NCBI GenBank assembly: GCA_903877115.1
Contig: CAIRCS010000003.1
Span: 1 to 59,047, forward strand
Direction of reading: 5' to 3'
Length of the DNA stretch: 59,047 bases
From: an uncultured Legionella sp.
Lineage (GTDB): Bacteria > Pseudomonadota > Gammaproteobacteria > Legionellales > Legionellaceae
Shown: positions 26,374 to 34,692 of the stretch, piece after piece
Numbering within the stretch: the stretch's first letter is position 1
Layout of the letters: every line of letters begins with the position of its first letter
Translations under genes and position numbers: made by a program
Notes under the pieces: generated by a model
The model's input: only the letters and a program-made list of their open reading frames with translations
Told to the model about the DNA's origin: nothing
The model's database searches: none

Positions 26374-26952
26374 TCATTCGTGGAAGGTATATAAGGCATA
26401 AGTAACTTGACCAGCTGTTTTGAGCTTTAATAGTCGCCAGAAACGGGGATCGAGTTTGAGTTCGTGCGGGGATTCTACATAGAGTAGCCCGTGATTTTTT
26501 AATAAATCAGATTGCTCAAATTGGTGAATGCATTCAAATAATTCTATATGAGCAAAAGGCGGATCTACAAAAATAATATCGAATTGGGTGGCGGGTTGTG
26601 CTTGTAGATAGTTTGCAGCTGACGCTTGTATAATAGATAGTTTTTCCGGATGAAATGCAGCTGCAGTTTGTTGTAAATGCCGGTAAATAACCGGATTTTT
26701 TTCGATTAGTACCACGTGAGCGGCACCGCGTGAATGGGCTTCAAATCCTAATGCGCCACTTCCGGCAAAGAGATCCAGGCAGCGTGCTTCGCGGATGTCA
26801 TGCATCAACCAATTGAAAACCGTTTCTCGAATGCGATCCGACGTTGGGCGTAAACCGTCTGCTTCGGGGAAGGTGATTTTTTTCCCGCGGAATTGTCCGC
26901 CAATGATTCGGACTGTGTTGTTTATTTTTTTCACAGAGTTTGTATTGGGCAA
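26374..26952 (-). CDS. rsmD: 16S rRNA (guanine966-N2)-methyltransferase
   Basis: The 192-residue protein has the RsmD opening VRIIGGQFRGKKI, RPTSDRIRETVFNWL, the SAM motif CLDLFAGSGALGFEAHSRGA and the catalytic-site block IIFVDPPF. It methylates G966 of 16S rRNA in the small subunit. It is divergent from ftsY, with which rsmD is commonly paired in gammaproteobacteria, and convergent with the peptidase gene. The start ATG at 26950-26952 leaves about 47 bases to the proposed original ftsY start. Confidence 0.95.
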   Translation of the reverse strand: MPNTNSVKKINNTVRIIGGQFRGKKITFPEADGLRPTSDRIRETVFNWLMHDIREARCLDLFAGSGALGFEAHSRGAAHVVLIEKNPVIYRHLQQTAAAFHPEKLSIIQASAANYLQAQPATQFDIIFVDPPFAHIELFECIHQFEQSDLLKNHGLLYVESPHELKLDPRFWRLLKLKTAGQVTYALYTFHE

Positions 26953-26999
26953 TAAGATGGTATAATGCCATACAAAAATAAATATGTATATCAGACACT

Positions 27000-27054
27000 A
27001 TGCTAAATTGGTTGAAAAAAAAAACAAAACACTCAGAGCCCAGACGATCTTGCG
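27000..27054 (+). other. ftsY: Frameshifted start segment of ftsY with an A10 tract
   Basis: ATG at 27000 opens MLNWLKKK, the usual hydrophobic-basic start of FtsY, but the frame then runs into an A10 tract (27015-27024) and stops 18 codons after the tract. One A fewer would join this start directly to the long ftsY frame, whose next upstream stop is the TGA at 27013-27015. The segment therefore looks like the real N terminus, displaced by one base, either in the genome or by a sequencing error. Confidence 0.65.
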
Positions 27055-28056
27055 GTGCAAGAAGTGGCAGAACATTCTGAAGTGCTAGAAAGCCCTCCTG
27101 CTGCGCCGGAGGTTCCCTCAAAAACTGAAAAAGCCGATATCTTTTCACGCTTCAAACAAGGATTGCGCAAAACTCGTCATCAATTGGGTGAGGGTATTGC
27201 ACGCTTGGTATTGGGTAAAAAAGAAATCGATGCGGATGTATTGGAAGAAATTGAGGTTGCATTATTAAGTGCGGATGTGGGTGTTGGTATGACGCAAAGC
27301 ATCATGCAGGATTTGGCAGCAGGGGTCCAAAGAAAGGAATTAGCCGATGGTGCGGCGGTGTTGGTTGTACTGAAAAACAAATTAAAAGAGACCCTGGACC
27401 CTTGTGCGCAACCCTTGACGCTGCCTACTCAAACGGCGCCTTTCGTGATTTTATTGGTGGGTGTGAATGGTGCTGGCAAGACGACTACCATTGGTAAATT
27501 AGCCCATTTATATCAAAGTCAGGGCAAAAAAGTCATGTTGGCTGCGGGCGATACATTTCGCGCTGCTGCGGTGGAGCAATTACAAGTTTGGGGCCAACGC
27601 AATCAGATTTCCGTGATTGCCCAGCACACGGGTGCGGACAGTGCATCAGTGATTTTTGATGCGTTGCAAGCTGCTACGGCGCGAGGCATGGATGTGCTGA
27701 TTGCAGATACAGCGGGGCGTCTTCATACCCAAGACAATTTGATGACCGAACTGAAAAAAGTCAAACGTGTGATGCAAAAGCTAGATCCTAATGCACCGCA
27801 TGAAGTGATGTTGGTGTTGGATGCCAGTATTGGACAGAATGCATTGAATCAAGCGCGTCAATTTAATGAGGCAGTTGGTGTGACAGGGATTACCATGACC
27901 AAATTAGATGGTACAGCGAAAGGCGGAATTTTGTTTGCACTGGCACATGAATTGGGTCTTCCCTTTCGGTATATCGGGTTGGGCGAGGGGATTGATGATC
28001 TTCGGCCATTTGATGCGGGTCAATTTGTGGATGCGGTGTTTGATGATAACCTTTAA
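27055..28056 (+). CDS. ftsY: Signal recognition particle receptor FtsY
   Basis: The 333-residue frame covers the whole NG GTPase: the helical N domain (SRFKQGLRKTRHQLGEGIARL), G1 GVNGAGKTTTIGKLA, DTFRAAAVEQL, G3 DTAGRLHTQ and G4 TKLDGTAKGG. FtsY docks the signal recognition particle and ribosome at the membrane for co-translational insertion. The GTG at 27055 has no ribosome site, so this start is only formal; see the frameshifted segment upstream. It overlaps ftsE by 14 bases, and the order ftsY-ftsE-ftsX is standard. Confidence 0.95.
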   Translation: MQEVAEHSEVLESPPAAPEVPSKTEKADIFSRFKQGLRKTRHQLGEGIARLVLGKKEIDADVLEEIEVALLSADVGVGMTQSIMQDLAAGVQRKELADGAAVLVVLKNKLKETLDPCAQPLTLPTQTAPFVILLVGVNGAGKTTTIGKLAHLYQSQGKKVMLAAGDTFRAAAVEQLQVWGQRNQISVIAQHTGADSASVIFDALQAATARGMDVLIADTAGRLHTQDNLMTELKKVKRVMQKLDPNAPHEVMLVLDASIGQNALNQARQFNEAVGVTGITMTKLDGTAKGGILFALAHELGLPFRYIGLGEGIDDLRPFDAGQFVDAVFDDNL

Positions 28057-28693
28057 TCAAGTCAGCAAGCATTATCAAAAAGGCCAAGATATCCTCAGTC
28101 AGGTTAATTTTACGATGGACCAAGGTGAAATGGTGTTTTTAACGGGTCATTCTGGAGCCGGAAAATCGACTTTGTTAAAACTGTTGGCATTAATCGAACA
28201 ACCTTCTGAAGGGTCTGTTCTGGTGCGTGGTAAAAATTTAGCGCACATGAAACGTCATGAACAACTTCAGTATCGGTCTAATTTAGGGATTGTGTTCCAA
28301 TCGCCCCATTTACTAATGGATCGTACTGTGTTTGAAAATGTGGCCTTACCTTTGGCTATTCGCGGCTTATTGACCCAAAGCGTTACGAAGCGTGTCCATG
28401 CGGCCTTAGATCGTGTGGGATTATTATCTGCACAACATCATTTGCCAGCCCAATTATCGGGTGGAGAACAGCAACGCGTGGGTTTGGCCCGAGCCATTGT
28501 GCATAAACCGATGTTATTGCTGGCGGATGAACCGACTGGCAATCTTGACCCGGAATTGTCGCGGGATGTGATGGCATTATTTTCTGATTTGAATCGCTTA
28601 GGTATGACTATTTTGATTGCTACGCACGATTTAGCCTTAATTGCGACGCTTAAACATCGCATGGTTGCTTTGAAGCGAGGCAAAATATGTTGA
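28043..28693 (+). CDS. ftsE: Cell-division ABC ATPase FtsE
   Basis: The protein of 216 residues has Walker A GHSGAGKSTL, the Q loop, the signature LSGGEQQRVGLARA and Walker B LLLADEPTG, the standard FtsE form. With FtsX it forms the complex that activates peptidoglycan hydrolases at the septum. The start ATG at 28043 lies within the end of ftsY. The frame is open further upstream, but that part is the ftsY sequence in another frame. It overlaps ftsX by seven bases. Confidence 0.95.
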   Translation: MITFNQVSKHYQKGQDILSQVNFTMDQGEMVFLTGHSGAGKSTLLKLLALIEQPSEGSVLVRGKNLAHMKRHEQLQYRSNLGIVFQSPHLLMDRTVFENVALPLAIRGLLTQSVTKRVHAALDRVGLLSAQHHLPAQLSGGEQQRVGLARAIVHKPMLLLADEPTGNLDPELSRDVMALFSDLNRLGMTILIATHDLALIATLKHRMVALKRGKIC

Positions 28694-29595
28694 AATGGAC
28701 GGATTGGTGGACAGAGGCGCATCAAGACGCTTGCCGGCGCAGTATGGGGTTGTTGGTGCGCCAACCATGGTCAAGTTTGATGACGGTGGTGATGATTTCA
28801 GTGACTTTGATGCTGGCGGTATTGTGCTGGATGGCAACCCATTATTTATCGGAATTCAATTCATATTGGCACCGTAGTGAGACGATGTCGTTGTATTTAC
28901 GTCAGTCGCTGAGTGACCCTGAACAACAGCTGATTTTGCAAAAAATACGTGCGATGCCTGAGGTGGAATCGGCGACGTTGACGACGCCTACTGAGGGTTT
29001 GGCTTTGTTAGCTCAGCAAGAGGGCATGCAAGATATTATCCAGTCGTTGCCATACAATCCGTTGCCTGCCGCGATCCAGGTGATTCCAAGCGCCAAGTTA
29101 CAGACGCCAGAAGCCATCAAGCAATTTTCGCAAAGTTTGCAAAGCAATCCTGATGTGGCAGAAGTGAAATTTGATTCAGACTGGATTGAGCGCTTGTATT
29201 CAGGACTTGGTTTTTTAAAACAATTGGTGCAATGCTTAACGGTGCTCTTTGCATTGTCTGTGATATTGGTTATCGGGAACACGTTGCGGTTGCTGATTCA
29301 TAATCGGCATAATGATATTCAAGTTTTACAATTATTAGGTGCGCCGGATCGGTTTATCATGCGTCCTTTTTTATTTGTAAGCATATGGTATGGCTTTTTT
29401 GCATCGGTTCTGGCTATCATTTTTGTTGATAGTGTATTGATCTTACTCCGTACTGGCCTGAATCATTGGGCAGAATCGTATCATATGCATCTCTCTATTT
29501 CTCTCTTGCCAGTTCTGTGGATGCTGGGTTTAACTACGATTGCAATCGGCTTGAGCTGGACAGGCGCCAGACTTACGCTAAAATATTATTTATAG
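28687..29595 (+). CDS. ftsX: Cell-division membrane protein FtsX
   Basis: The 302-residue protein has a first membrane segment near 30-50 (VVMISVTLMLAVLCW), a periplasmic domain to about 170, and three further segments in the C-terminal half (including LTVLFALSVILVIGNTLRLL). This is the four-segment FtsX topology. It transmits FtsE ATPase activity across the membrane to cell-wall hydrolases. In many relatives rpoH follows; here a repeat and an unrelated gene follow instead. Confidence 0.95.
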   Translation: MLKWTDWWTEAHQDACRRSMGLLVRQPWSSLMTVVMISVTLMLAVLCWMATHYLSEFNSYWHRSETMSLYLRQSLSDPEQQLILQKIRAMPEVESATLTTPTEGLALLAQQEGMQDIIQSLPYNPLPAAIQVIPSAKLQTPEAIKQFSQSLQSNPDVAEVKFDSDWIERLYSGLGFLKQLVQCLTVLFALSVILVIGNTLRLLIHNRHNDIQVLQLLGAPDRFIMRPFLFVSIWYGFFASVLAIIFVDSVLILLRTGLNHWAESYHMHLSISLLPVLWMLGLTTIAIGLSWTGARLTLKYYL

Positions 29596-29621
29596 GGCAG
29601 GGTTTGTTGGTAATTCAGATG

Positions 29622-29655
29622 CCTACGTTCTGCGGCTTGTCCGCGGGATCCATGG
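29622..29655. repeat. Palindromic repeat with a CTGCGG/CCGCGG core
   Basis: The sequence around TGCGGCTTGTCCGCGGG forms a short GC-rich hairpin (GCGG with CCGC) in an AT-rich gap between ftsX and the next gene. Elements of this look are interspersed repeats in Legionellales and Rickettsiales genomes. Only one copy is in the window, so the assignment is tentative. Confidence 0.4.
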
Positions 29656-29715
29656 CTTTTAGGTCTGAATTGTTAGCAAGCCCTAGTGCGTCTTAGATAA
29701 TAAGGACTTGGTGAC

Positions 29716-30411
29716 ATGATGTTAACCGATCGATTACAAAAAATTTTAGCAATAGAAGAGCAGGAGCGGAACTTTTATTTACAGCAGTTGAAACCCGCAT
29801 TGAATCGCTTAGAACACGCCGAAGATTTACACGAAGAACGCACGAATATCGAAAAGTTGGTATCCGGTACGGCTTTTGATCCTGCCTTTCATACATTGGA
29901 CGCGTCAGGTGTGCAGACCCAAGCTACTTTAGAGCATTTATATAAATTAAATCATGTCTGCCAAGATCTCATGCATACCAATCATATGGCTCGTCAATCC
30001 GAAGTGGAAACGTTGTTGAATACCGTGGCCCAATCTGATTTGAATCCTATTGCTTTGTACTATCTGGGACGTATTTATAGTCAAGGGGATGCAGAGCGGG
30101 ATTGTCAACGCGCAGATGAGTATTTACAGCAAGCTTTTGCCATGCCGCTTTCTGCGGCGCAACAAGAGTTGGGCTTGAACATTCGTGAATTGTTAGCGCA
30201 AAATTACGATCGCTGGCAACTCAGAAAGAATCCACCGCAACCGCAAAAATATGGCACTGTTTATGCGGATCACCATGACGTCGCCAAAGGTTTGGAAAAA
30301 GATCATTTGATTCCGCCCCATTCTGGGTATCGGTATCAAATTGAGAAATTGGACCAAGCACGGCAAGAATTGGGTTTGAGTTCTTGGGCGGAGCAGGAAA
30401 GAAAGCGGTAA
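29716..30411 (+). CDS. Helical protein with a Sel1/TPR-like segment, unknown function
   Basis: The 231-residue soluble, strongly helical, charged protein has the stretch ALYYLGRIYSQGDAERDC followed by RADEYLQQAF (about residues 115-145), which fits one Sel1/TPR repeat. The N-terminal 60 residues are likely coiled coil. I do not recognise a named family. No signal peptide is seen. The start could be either of two adjacent ATGs (29716 or 29719), with GGTG a few bases before as a weak ribosome site. A repeat-rich gap follows. Confidence 0.6.
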   Translation: MMLTDRLQKILAIEEQERNFYLQQLKPALNRLEHAEDLHEERTNIEKLVSGTAFDPAFHTLDASGVQTQATLEHLYKLNHVCQDLMHTNHMARQSEVETLLNTVAQSDLNPIALYYLGRIYSQGDAERDCQRADEYLQQAFAMPLSAAQQELGLNIRELLAQNYDRWQLRKNPPQPQKYGTVYADHHDVAKGLEKDHLIPPHSGYRYQIEKLDQARQELGLSSWAEQERKR

Positions 30412-30437
30412 GGGGTGGTATTAGACGAGCTGAGCAC

Positions 30438-30571
30438 CGTCGTTGCGAACGAAGTGAAGTAATTCAGTGTCCTTGGAGTAGGTGCGTAGGTCACTGGATT
30501 GCTTCGCTAACGCTCGCAACGACACCTTATTCCTCGTCGTTGCGAACGAAGTGAAGCAATCCAGTGACTTT
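30438..30571. repeat. Three copies of a palindromic CGTCGTTGCGA-type repeat
   Basis: Direct copies run 30438-30474 and 30535-30571, starting CGTCGTTGCGAACGAAGTGA and continuing to CAGTG; an inverted copy runs 30489-30523. Related copies occur at 33870-33948 and 57169-57208. This is an interspersed repeat of the REP/BIME kind, able to form hairpins in the transcript between genes. Confidence 0.8.
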
Positions 30572-30679
30572 AGGTAGATTTATTCACTAGTGCTCACAAC
30601 AACAGATAAGAAAACAGCAAGAATAAATGAATTTTCTATGCTAAGCGTGCTCCACGCCAAATTAAATAGGATAAACCTT

Positions 30680-30919
30680 ATGAAAAATTCAGCAGATAAA
30701 TTTTGTGAAATGGCTGCAGATTTAGAGAAAATCGTTGACACATGTCCTACTGGACCTATGCAGGCAAAGAGTTGTGACCAAGCCCGTAAAGCCTATACGA
30801 TAGCAGCTAACAACTGTGCACAATATCGACTTACTACGTTTGAAAAAAAATATCCTGGTGAATTAGATAAATTAGAAGCTAGTAGCGCAAATACTACTAC
30901 TTTACCCTACGCCAGGTAG
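30680..30919 (+). CDS. Small protein of unknown function
   Basis: The 79-residue protein from ATG 30680 has AGGA 8 bases upstream, which is why I prefer it over the longer frame from GTG at 30590. It has four cysteines (FCEMAADL, DTCPTGP, SCDQARKAY, NCAQYR) and is otherwise helical and soluble. I recognise no family. It stands between two repeat-containing gaps. A real gene is likely but not certain. Confidence 0.5.
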   Translation: MKNSADKFCEMAADLEKIVDTCPTGPMQAKSCDQARKAYTIAANNCAQYRLTTFEKKYPGELDKLEASSANTTTLPYAR

Positions 30920-31085
30920 TAAATAAACATCTTTATCTTCATTGCAACCCTCGGCGAAAACCGGGGGAATCAAACCAGTGACCTTAGATTTAGTATGTCG
31001 TACCGAATAGTAAACACCGTTCATTGCATTTAAGCACACAAGGGGTTATAGCCTGTAAACAAAACCAATTTATCTGTTCATTTGC

Positions 31086-31115
31086 TTGACAATATTAATC
31101 TAAATTGGATATGAT
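31086..31115 (+). promoter_or_regulatory. Sigma-70 promoter
   Basis: A perfect -35 TTGACA (31086-31091) and -10 TATGAT (31110-31115, one mismatch) are separated by 18 bases. Transcription would start near 31122, giving a leader of over 200 bases before the MFS gene at 31339. The preceding bases 30920-31085 hold a degenerate repeat fragment (near 30970) and no gene. Confidence 0.75.
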
Positions 31116-31145
31116 AACTGTCTAATATCAAAAATTATGATTCAC

Positions 31146-31262
31146 ATGAACTTATCGCAAAAACAAACTATGTTTTCTTTCTCTTGCAAGATGAGTTTGC
31201 GATCTGTTGCGTCTATTGCCATTTCTTATGTGGTGTTTTTATTTTTCCTCTCCGAACCCTAG
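31146..31262 (+). CDS. Possible leader peptide of 38 residues
   Basis: Just downstream of the strong promoter, ATG 31146 opens a 38-residue frame whose second half is hydrophobic (VASIAISYVVFLFFL). Its stop lies in CCCTAG (31257-31262), which can pair with CTAGGG (31291-31296). No good ribosome site precedes it, so it may be fortuitous. If translated, it could be a leader peptide or a small membrane protein. Confidence 0.3.
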   Translation: MNLSQKQTMFSFSCKMSLRSVASIAISYVVFLFFLSEP

Positions 31263-31338
31263 GGTGTGCTGATCGTTGGATTGAGATGCTCTAGGGCAGA
31301 ACTCCATACGATTTGACATTATTTATTAGGAGAGACTC

Positions 31339-32619
31339 ATGGATCACACAAAAACCGTTTCAAAGCCATCACAATCCGGCCGCGCTATGCTGGTGATGGG
31401 CTTGTGTGCGGCTTTTTTGTTTTATAAATATATTTTACAAAATTTCCCCAGTGTTATGGCCAGTCAATTGATGGAATCCTTCCATTTGCAAGGCTTAGGT
31501 TTAGGGGTTTTGTCCGGAGTTTATTTTTGGACTTACCTCATTGTGCCATTATTTGTCGGCATAATTTTAGATCATTACGGAACACGCTGGGTGACCAGTC
31601 TTGCCATTTTTGCTTGTGCATTGGGTATTTTTGTTTTTTCACAAGCAGAACATTTGAATACAGCCATTATAGGTCGCGCTTTGACCGGAGTGGGTGTGTC
31701 GTTTGCAACGATTGCTTATTTTAAACTCGCTGCTGTTTGGTTTGATAAAAAACATTATGCTTTGCTAGCTTCATTTGTTGTAGCAGCTGCTATGGTAGGC
31801 GCTATATGCGGACAAATGCCCTTGGCTTGGTTAATGCAACACGTAGGGTGGCGTAATAGCCTGGTTGATTTGGCTTGGTTAGGCGTTGTCTTAGGCCTGT
31901 TTTTTTTGATTTATGTGAGAGATGTGCCCTCGACAGGGATTAATCATGCTGCCGAAGCTCAAAAGATAGCAGATGAGGATACGCGAAGTATTTGGCAAAA
32001 TATAATGTTAATCATCAACAATAAACAAAACTGGTTGTTGACAGCCTATGGTGGATTGGCTTTTTCACCGGTAGTTATCTTTTGTGGGCTGTGGGGAAAT
32101 CCTTTTTTACAACAAGCGTACCATTTGGATAAATTAACCAGCTCAACTTTGATATCGGTTGTATTTGTGGGATTAGGGATTGGTAGTCCTGTGCTTGCCA
32201 TGGTGACTCGGTGGATGAAAAATCGTTGCGCCTTAATGGGTTACTCTACACTTATCTCCGCATTAGCGTTGACTTTAGTCATTTATGTACATCCATTACC
32301 TATTTGGATGCTAGGATTTCTGCTCTTTGTGTTTGGTTTTTGTTTGGGCTCTTTTTCGATTGTTTTTGTAATAGGAAAAGAATCGAATCCATTATATTTG
32401 GCTGGGACAGTTATATCTTTGATCAATGCCAGTGATGCATTTTTGGATGCGATTACGGAGCCTTTGATTGGTGCTGTGCTTGATGCGGTTGGTAAAATTG
32501 CGCATTCACACGAGTTTTCTTTGTTCAGCTATCATTTGGCATTAGGTATTTTGCCCTTGTACCAAGTGCTTGGTGCTGCGATGCTGAAATGGGTTAAGGA
32601 TGAGCATAAAGCGAGTTAA
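31339..32619 (+). CDS. Major facilitator superfamily transporter
   Basis: The 426-residue membrane protein has about twelve hydrophobic segments. LFVGIILDHYGTRW after the second segment is the MFS loop motif. GRALTGVGVSFATIAYFKLAAVWF is typical of the antiporter-like/phthalate-type branch that is expanded in Legionella and Coxiella as nutrient permeases. AGGAGAG lies 4 bases before the ATG. It is monocistronic behind a strong promoter and a long leader. Substrate unknown; an amino acid or organic acid is the best guess by family. Confidence 0.85.
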   Translation: MDHTKTVSKPSQSGRAMLVMGLCAAFLFYKYILQNFPSVMASQLMESFHLQGLGLGVLSGVYFWTYLIVPLFVGIILDHYGTRWVTSLAIFACALGIFVFSQAEHLNTAIIGRALTGVGVSFATIAYFKLAAVWFDKKHYALLASFVVAAAMVGAICGQMPLAWLMQHVGWRNSLVDLAWLGVVLGLFFLIYVRDVPSTGINHAAEAQKIADEDTRSIWQNIMLIINNKQNWLLTAYGGLAFSPVVIFCGLWGNPFLQQAYHLDKLTSSTLISVVFVGLGIGSPVLAMVTRWMKNRCALMGYSTLISALALTLVIYVHPLPIWMLGFLLFVFGFCLGSFSIVFVIGKESNPLYLAGTVISLINASDAFLDAITEPLIGAVLDAVGKIAHSHEFSLFSYHLALGILPLYQVLGAAMLKWVKDEHKAS

Positions 32620-32630
32620 TATGGATGTTG

Positions 32631-32652
32631 GGTGGGCACAACAGTGCCTACC
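32631..32652. terminator. Hairpin between convergent MFS and corA genes
   Basis: GGTGGGCAC (32631-32639) and GTGCCTACC (32644-32652) pair around AACA. It lies 11 bases after the MFS stop and touches the corA stop on the other strand, so it could end both transcripts, although no T tract follows. Confidence 0.45.
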
Positions 32653-33608
32653 TACAACCATTTACGATATTTAAAGTATTTATAGGGCAACCAGGTAGAA
32701 ACAAACATGAGGCCCATGGTAAACATATACCCATAGTGCCAGGAGAGTTCTGGCATGTTTTTGAAATTCATCCCATAGATACTTGCAATCAAAGTAGGTG
32801 GTAAAAAAATTACTGCTGCAATGGATAGCGTTTTGATCACATTGTTTTGTTCAATATTAACCAAACCTAACGTTGCATCCAATAAAAAATTAATTTTGGT
32901 TGATAGAAAGGTGGCATGATCACTCAAAGCCAAAATGTCTGCGGTGATCGACGTCAAATGGGCCATTTTGGGTTCAAACGTTGCAGAAAAGAAAGTCAAT
33001 AAACGTCTGAAGGTCACTAAGCTTTCACGAGCTTTGGTGTTCAAATCGCCGATGGTTCCTATTTGCTGCATTAAATGAGGATAATCATGTTTGGTTGTTC
33101 TATGCGTTTTGTTAAAAATAGTTTGAGAGTACGCATCCAAACGATGACCCGCTAATTCTAAAATATCTGCCAACCGATCAACCGTAATATCTAAGAGACT
33201 TATTAACAAAAAATTAGGGTCACGATGATCATCGGAAAGTTTTTCTGTATGAATATCGAATAATCGAAATGACTGCGGCTCGATGTAACGGATCGTGATT
33301 AGTTGGTTTTTGTTCAATACAAAGGTGACAGGATCTAACACTGGATCAGCGGTATCTGAGTCTGAATGAGCAATCATGGTAGCTGTCATAAAATAAGTGT
33401 CATTTTCACAATATAACCGACTGGATAATTCAATCTCTACCATCTCAGCGCGACTGGGTAAGTTAAAGCCTAATTGGGTTTCGAGAAAGTGTTCCTCATC
33501 GCGACTGGGAGATACTAAATCAATCCAGACGACGTTTTTTATATCAAAAGGGTTTGTAGGGTCCCATTTTTGGATTTTTGGATGATTCCGTTCTAGGTAT
33601 CTCAGCAT
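32652..33608 (-). CDS. corA: CorA family magnesium/divalent-cation channel
   Basis: The 318-residue protein is mostly a cytoplasmic alpha/beta domain followed by two C-terminal membrane helices. The diagnostic YGMN motif (SIYGMNFKNMPELSWHYGY) lies between them. The acidic loop and the basic end KYFKYRKWL match CorA. It takes up Mg2+ across the inner membrane as a pentamer. Transcription is from the gap at 33609-33970. That gap contains the repeat at 33870-33948 and AT-rich DNA, but no other gene. Confidence 0.92.
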   Translation of the reverse strand: MLRYLERNHPKIQKWDPTNPFDIKNVVWIDLVSPSRDEEHFLETQLGFNLPSRAEMVEIELSSRLYCENDTYFMTATMIAHSDSDTADPVLDPVTFVLNKNQLITIRYIEPQSFRLFDIHTEKLSDDHRDPNFLLISLLDITVDRLADILELAGHRLDAYSQTIFNKTHRTTKHDYPHLMQQIGTIGDLNTKARESLVTFRRLLTFFSATFEPKMAHLTSITADILALSDHATFLSTKINFLLDATLGLVNIEQNNVIKTLSIAAVIFLPPTLIASIYGMNFKNMPELSWHYGYMFTMGLMFVSTWLPYKYFKYRKWL

Positions 33609-33869
33609 GGTTCTATCCTTTAGGGAGAGGGGTGGGGTGGCGGATCGAATGTGTGTATTTGACTGGCATAACTATGAAAAGAACCGAATATCAGGCATAA
33701 AGATAAAAACAGGGTTGACATCTTTGTCATCAATTTCTCCATGTAAGTCTTTTATATACGCGCGGGAACAACAGCGTTCTTGAAAAGCTATCTTTTGATT
33801 TTTTACTTGATGGGCTCAAATGTCAACAATTTTTAATCGGAAAAACTTGTACAGATAATATAAAAATAC

Positions 33870-33948
33870 CGTCGTTGCGAGCGCAGCGAAGTAATCCAGA
33901 GACCTTAAATCTGCTGGATTGCTTGTCTTTACACGTCTCGCAAAGACG
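33870..33948. repeat. Long hairpin copy of the CGTCGTTGCGA repeat
   Basis: CGTCGTTGCGAGCGCAGCGA and what follows (33870-33906) face an inverted copy that ends CGTCTCGCAAAGACG at 33948, with CAATCCAG-type motifs on both sides (GTAATCCAG, CTGGATTGC). It is a pair of head-to-head repeat units of the family also seen at 30438 and 57169. Confidence 0.8.
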
Positions 33949-33970
33949 TTAATAGAGGAGCGGTCTTGTG

Positions 33971-34561
33971 TTATGAGCGGTTACGTTTGGGATTATTACC
34001 CAAGCGCTCATCTTCAAGTCTATCTACCTTTTCTTCATAATCTATTTTAGGATTCCACATTCTAGTGTTGCGCAAATGATAATTTGAAGAAGGTTTTTTT
34101 TCAAAAACGGTAGATCCCATATCGCTTGATGTTTCTAACCCTCTTTTTCTTGAAACGCTAGGAATGGCTGTCTTTATATTTTGCTCGATCTCGTTTATGA
34201 CTGCTTCATAGTCGCGGTGTTGTTTGCGACAGGCATTTTTTTTGTCTAATCTTTCCGATGCTTTGTTTGCGCGACTCATATCTGTTAAGGCTTTGATGTA
34301 GTACCCAAGTGCTTGGGGTTCATTATTTCTAAACAAAGATCGTTTGGCCAATTTTTCATACATGTTGGCGCGGCGACAATAGATATCAGCACATTTGTCA
34401 TCATCGAGAAATAAAATAACTGCAACCGTATATGTTTTATTTCCGCTTCGCAGCTTTTCGTTGATAATGTCAGTGTATGCGTCAATGGCTCTTTCTGGAT
34501 CGGCTATTCTGTTTGCAGCGGCTATACTTTGTTTTAGGGCTTTAAGTTGAACTCCAAACAT
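33971..34561 (-). CDS. Helical-repeat protein with a basic tail, unknown function
   Basis: The protein has 196 residues. Residues 1-125 are helical with TPR-like features (ADPERAIDAYTDIIN, ADIYCRRANMYEKLA, ALGYYIKALTDMSRA). The tail from about 135 is polar and contains SRKRGLE, HLRNTRMW and the final NPKRNRS. GAGGT lies 4 bases before the ATG. No family is recognised. The basic clusters and the disordered tail recall the tails of the DarT and macrodomain proteins at the left of the window. A secreted or host-directed role is possible but unproven. Confidence 0.6.
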   Translation of the reverse strand: MFGVQLKALKQSIAAANRIADPERAIDAYTDIINEKLRSGNKTYTVAVILFLDDDKCADIYCRRANMYEKLAKRSLFRNNEPQALGYYIKALTDMSRANKASERLDKKNACRKQHRDYEAVINEIEQNIKTAIPSVSRKRGLETSSDMGSTVFEKKPSSNYHLRNTRMWNPKIDYEEKVDRLEDERLGNNPKRNRS

Positions 34562-34692
34562 GGTGACCTCAGTGACTGGTTGTTTTCTGAATCAAAAGGT
34601 GTAATATTGTACAATAAAGCGGTGTATTTGTAAAGCTTTTGTAGATATTTTGAAAATAGATTACACTGCAGTTTTTATAAATTAAGATAATT

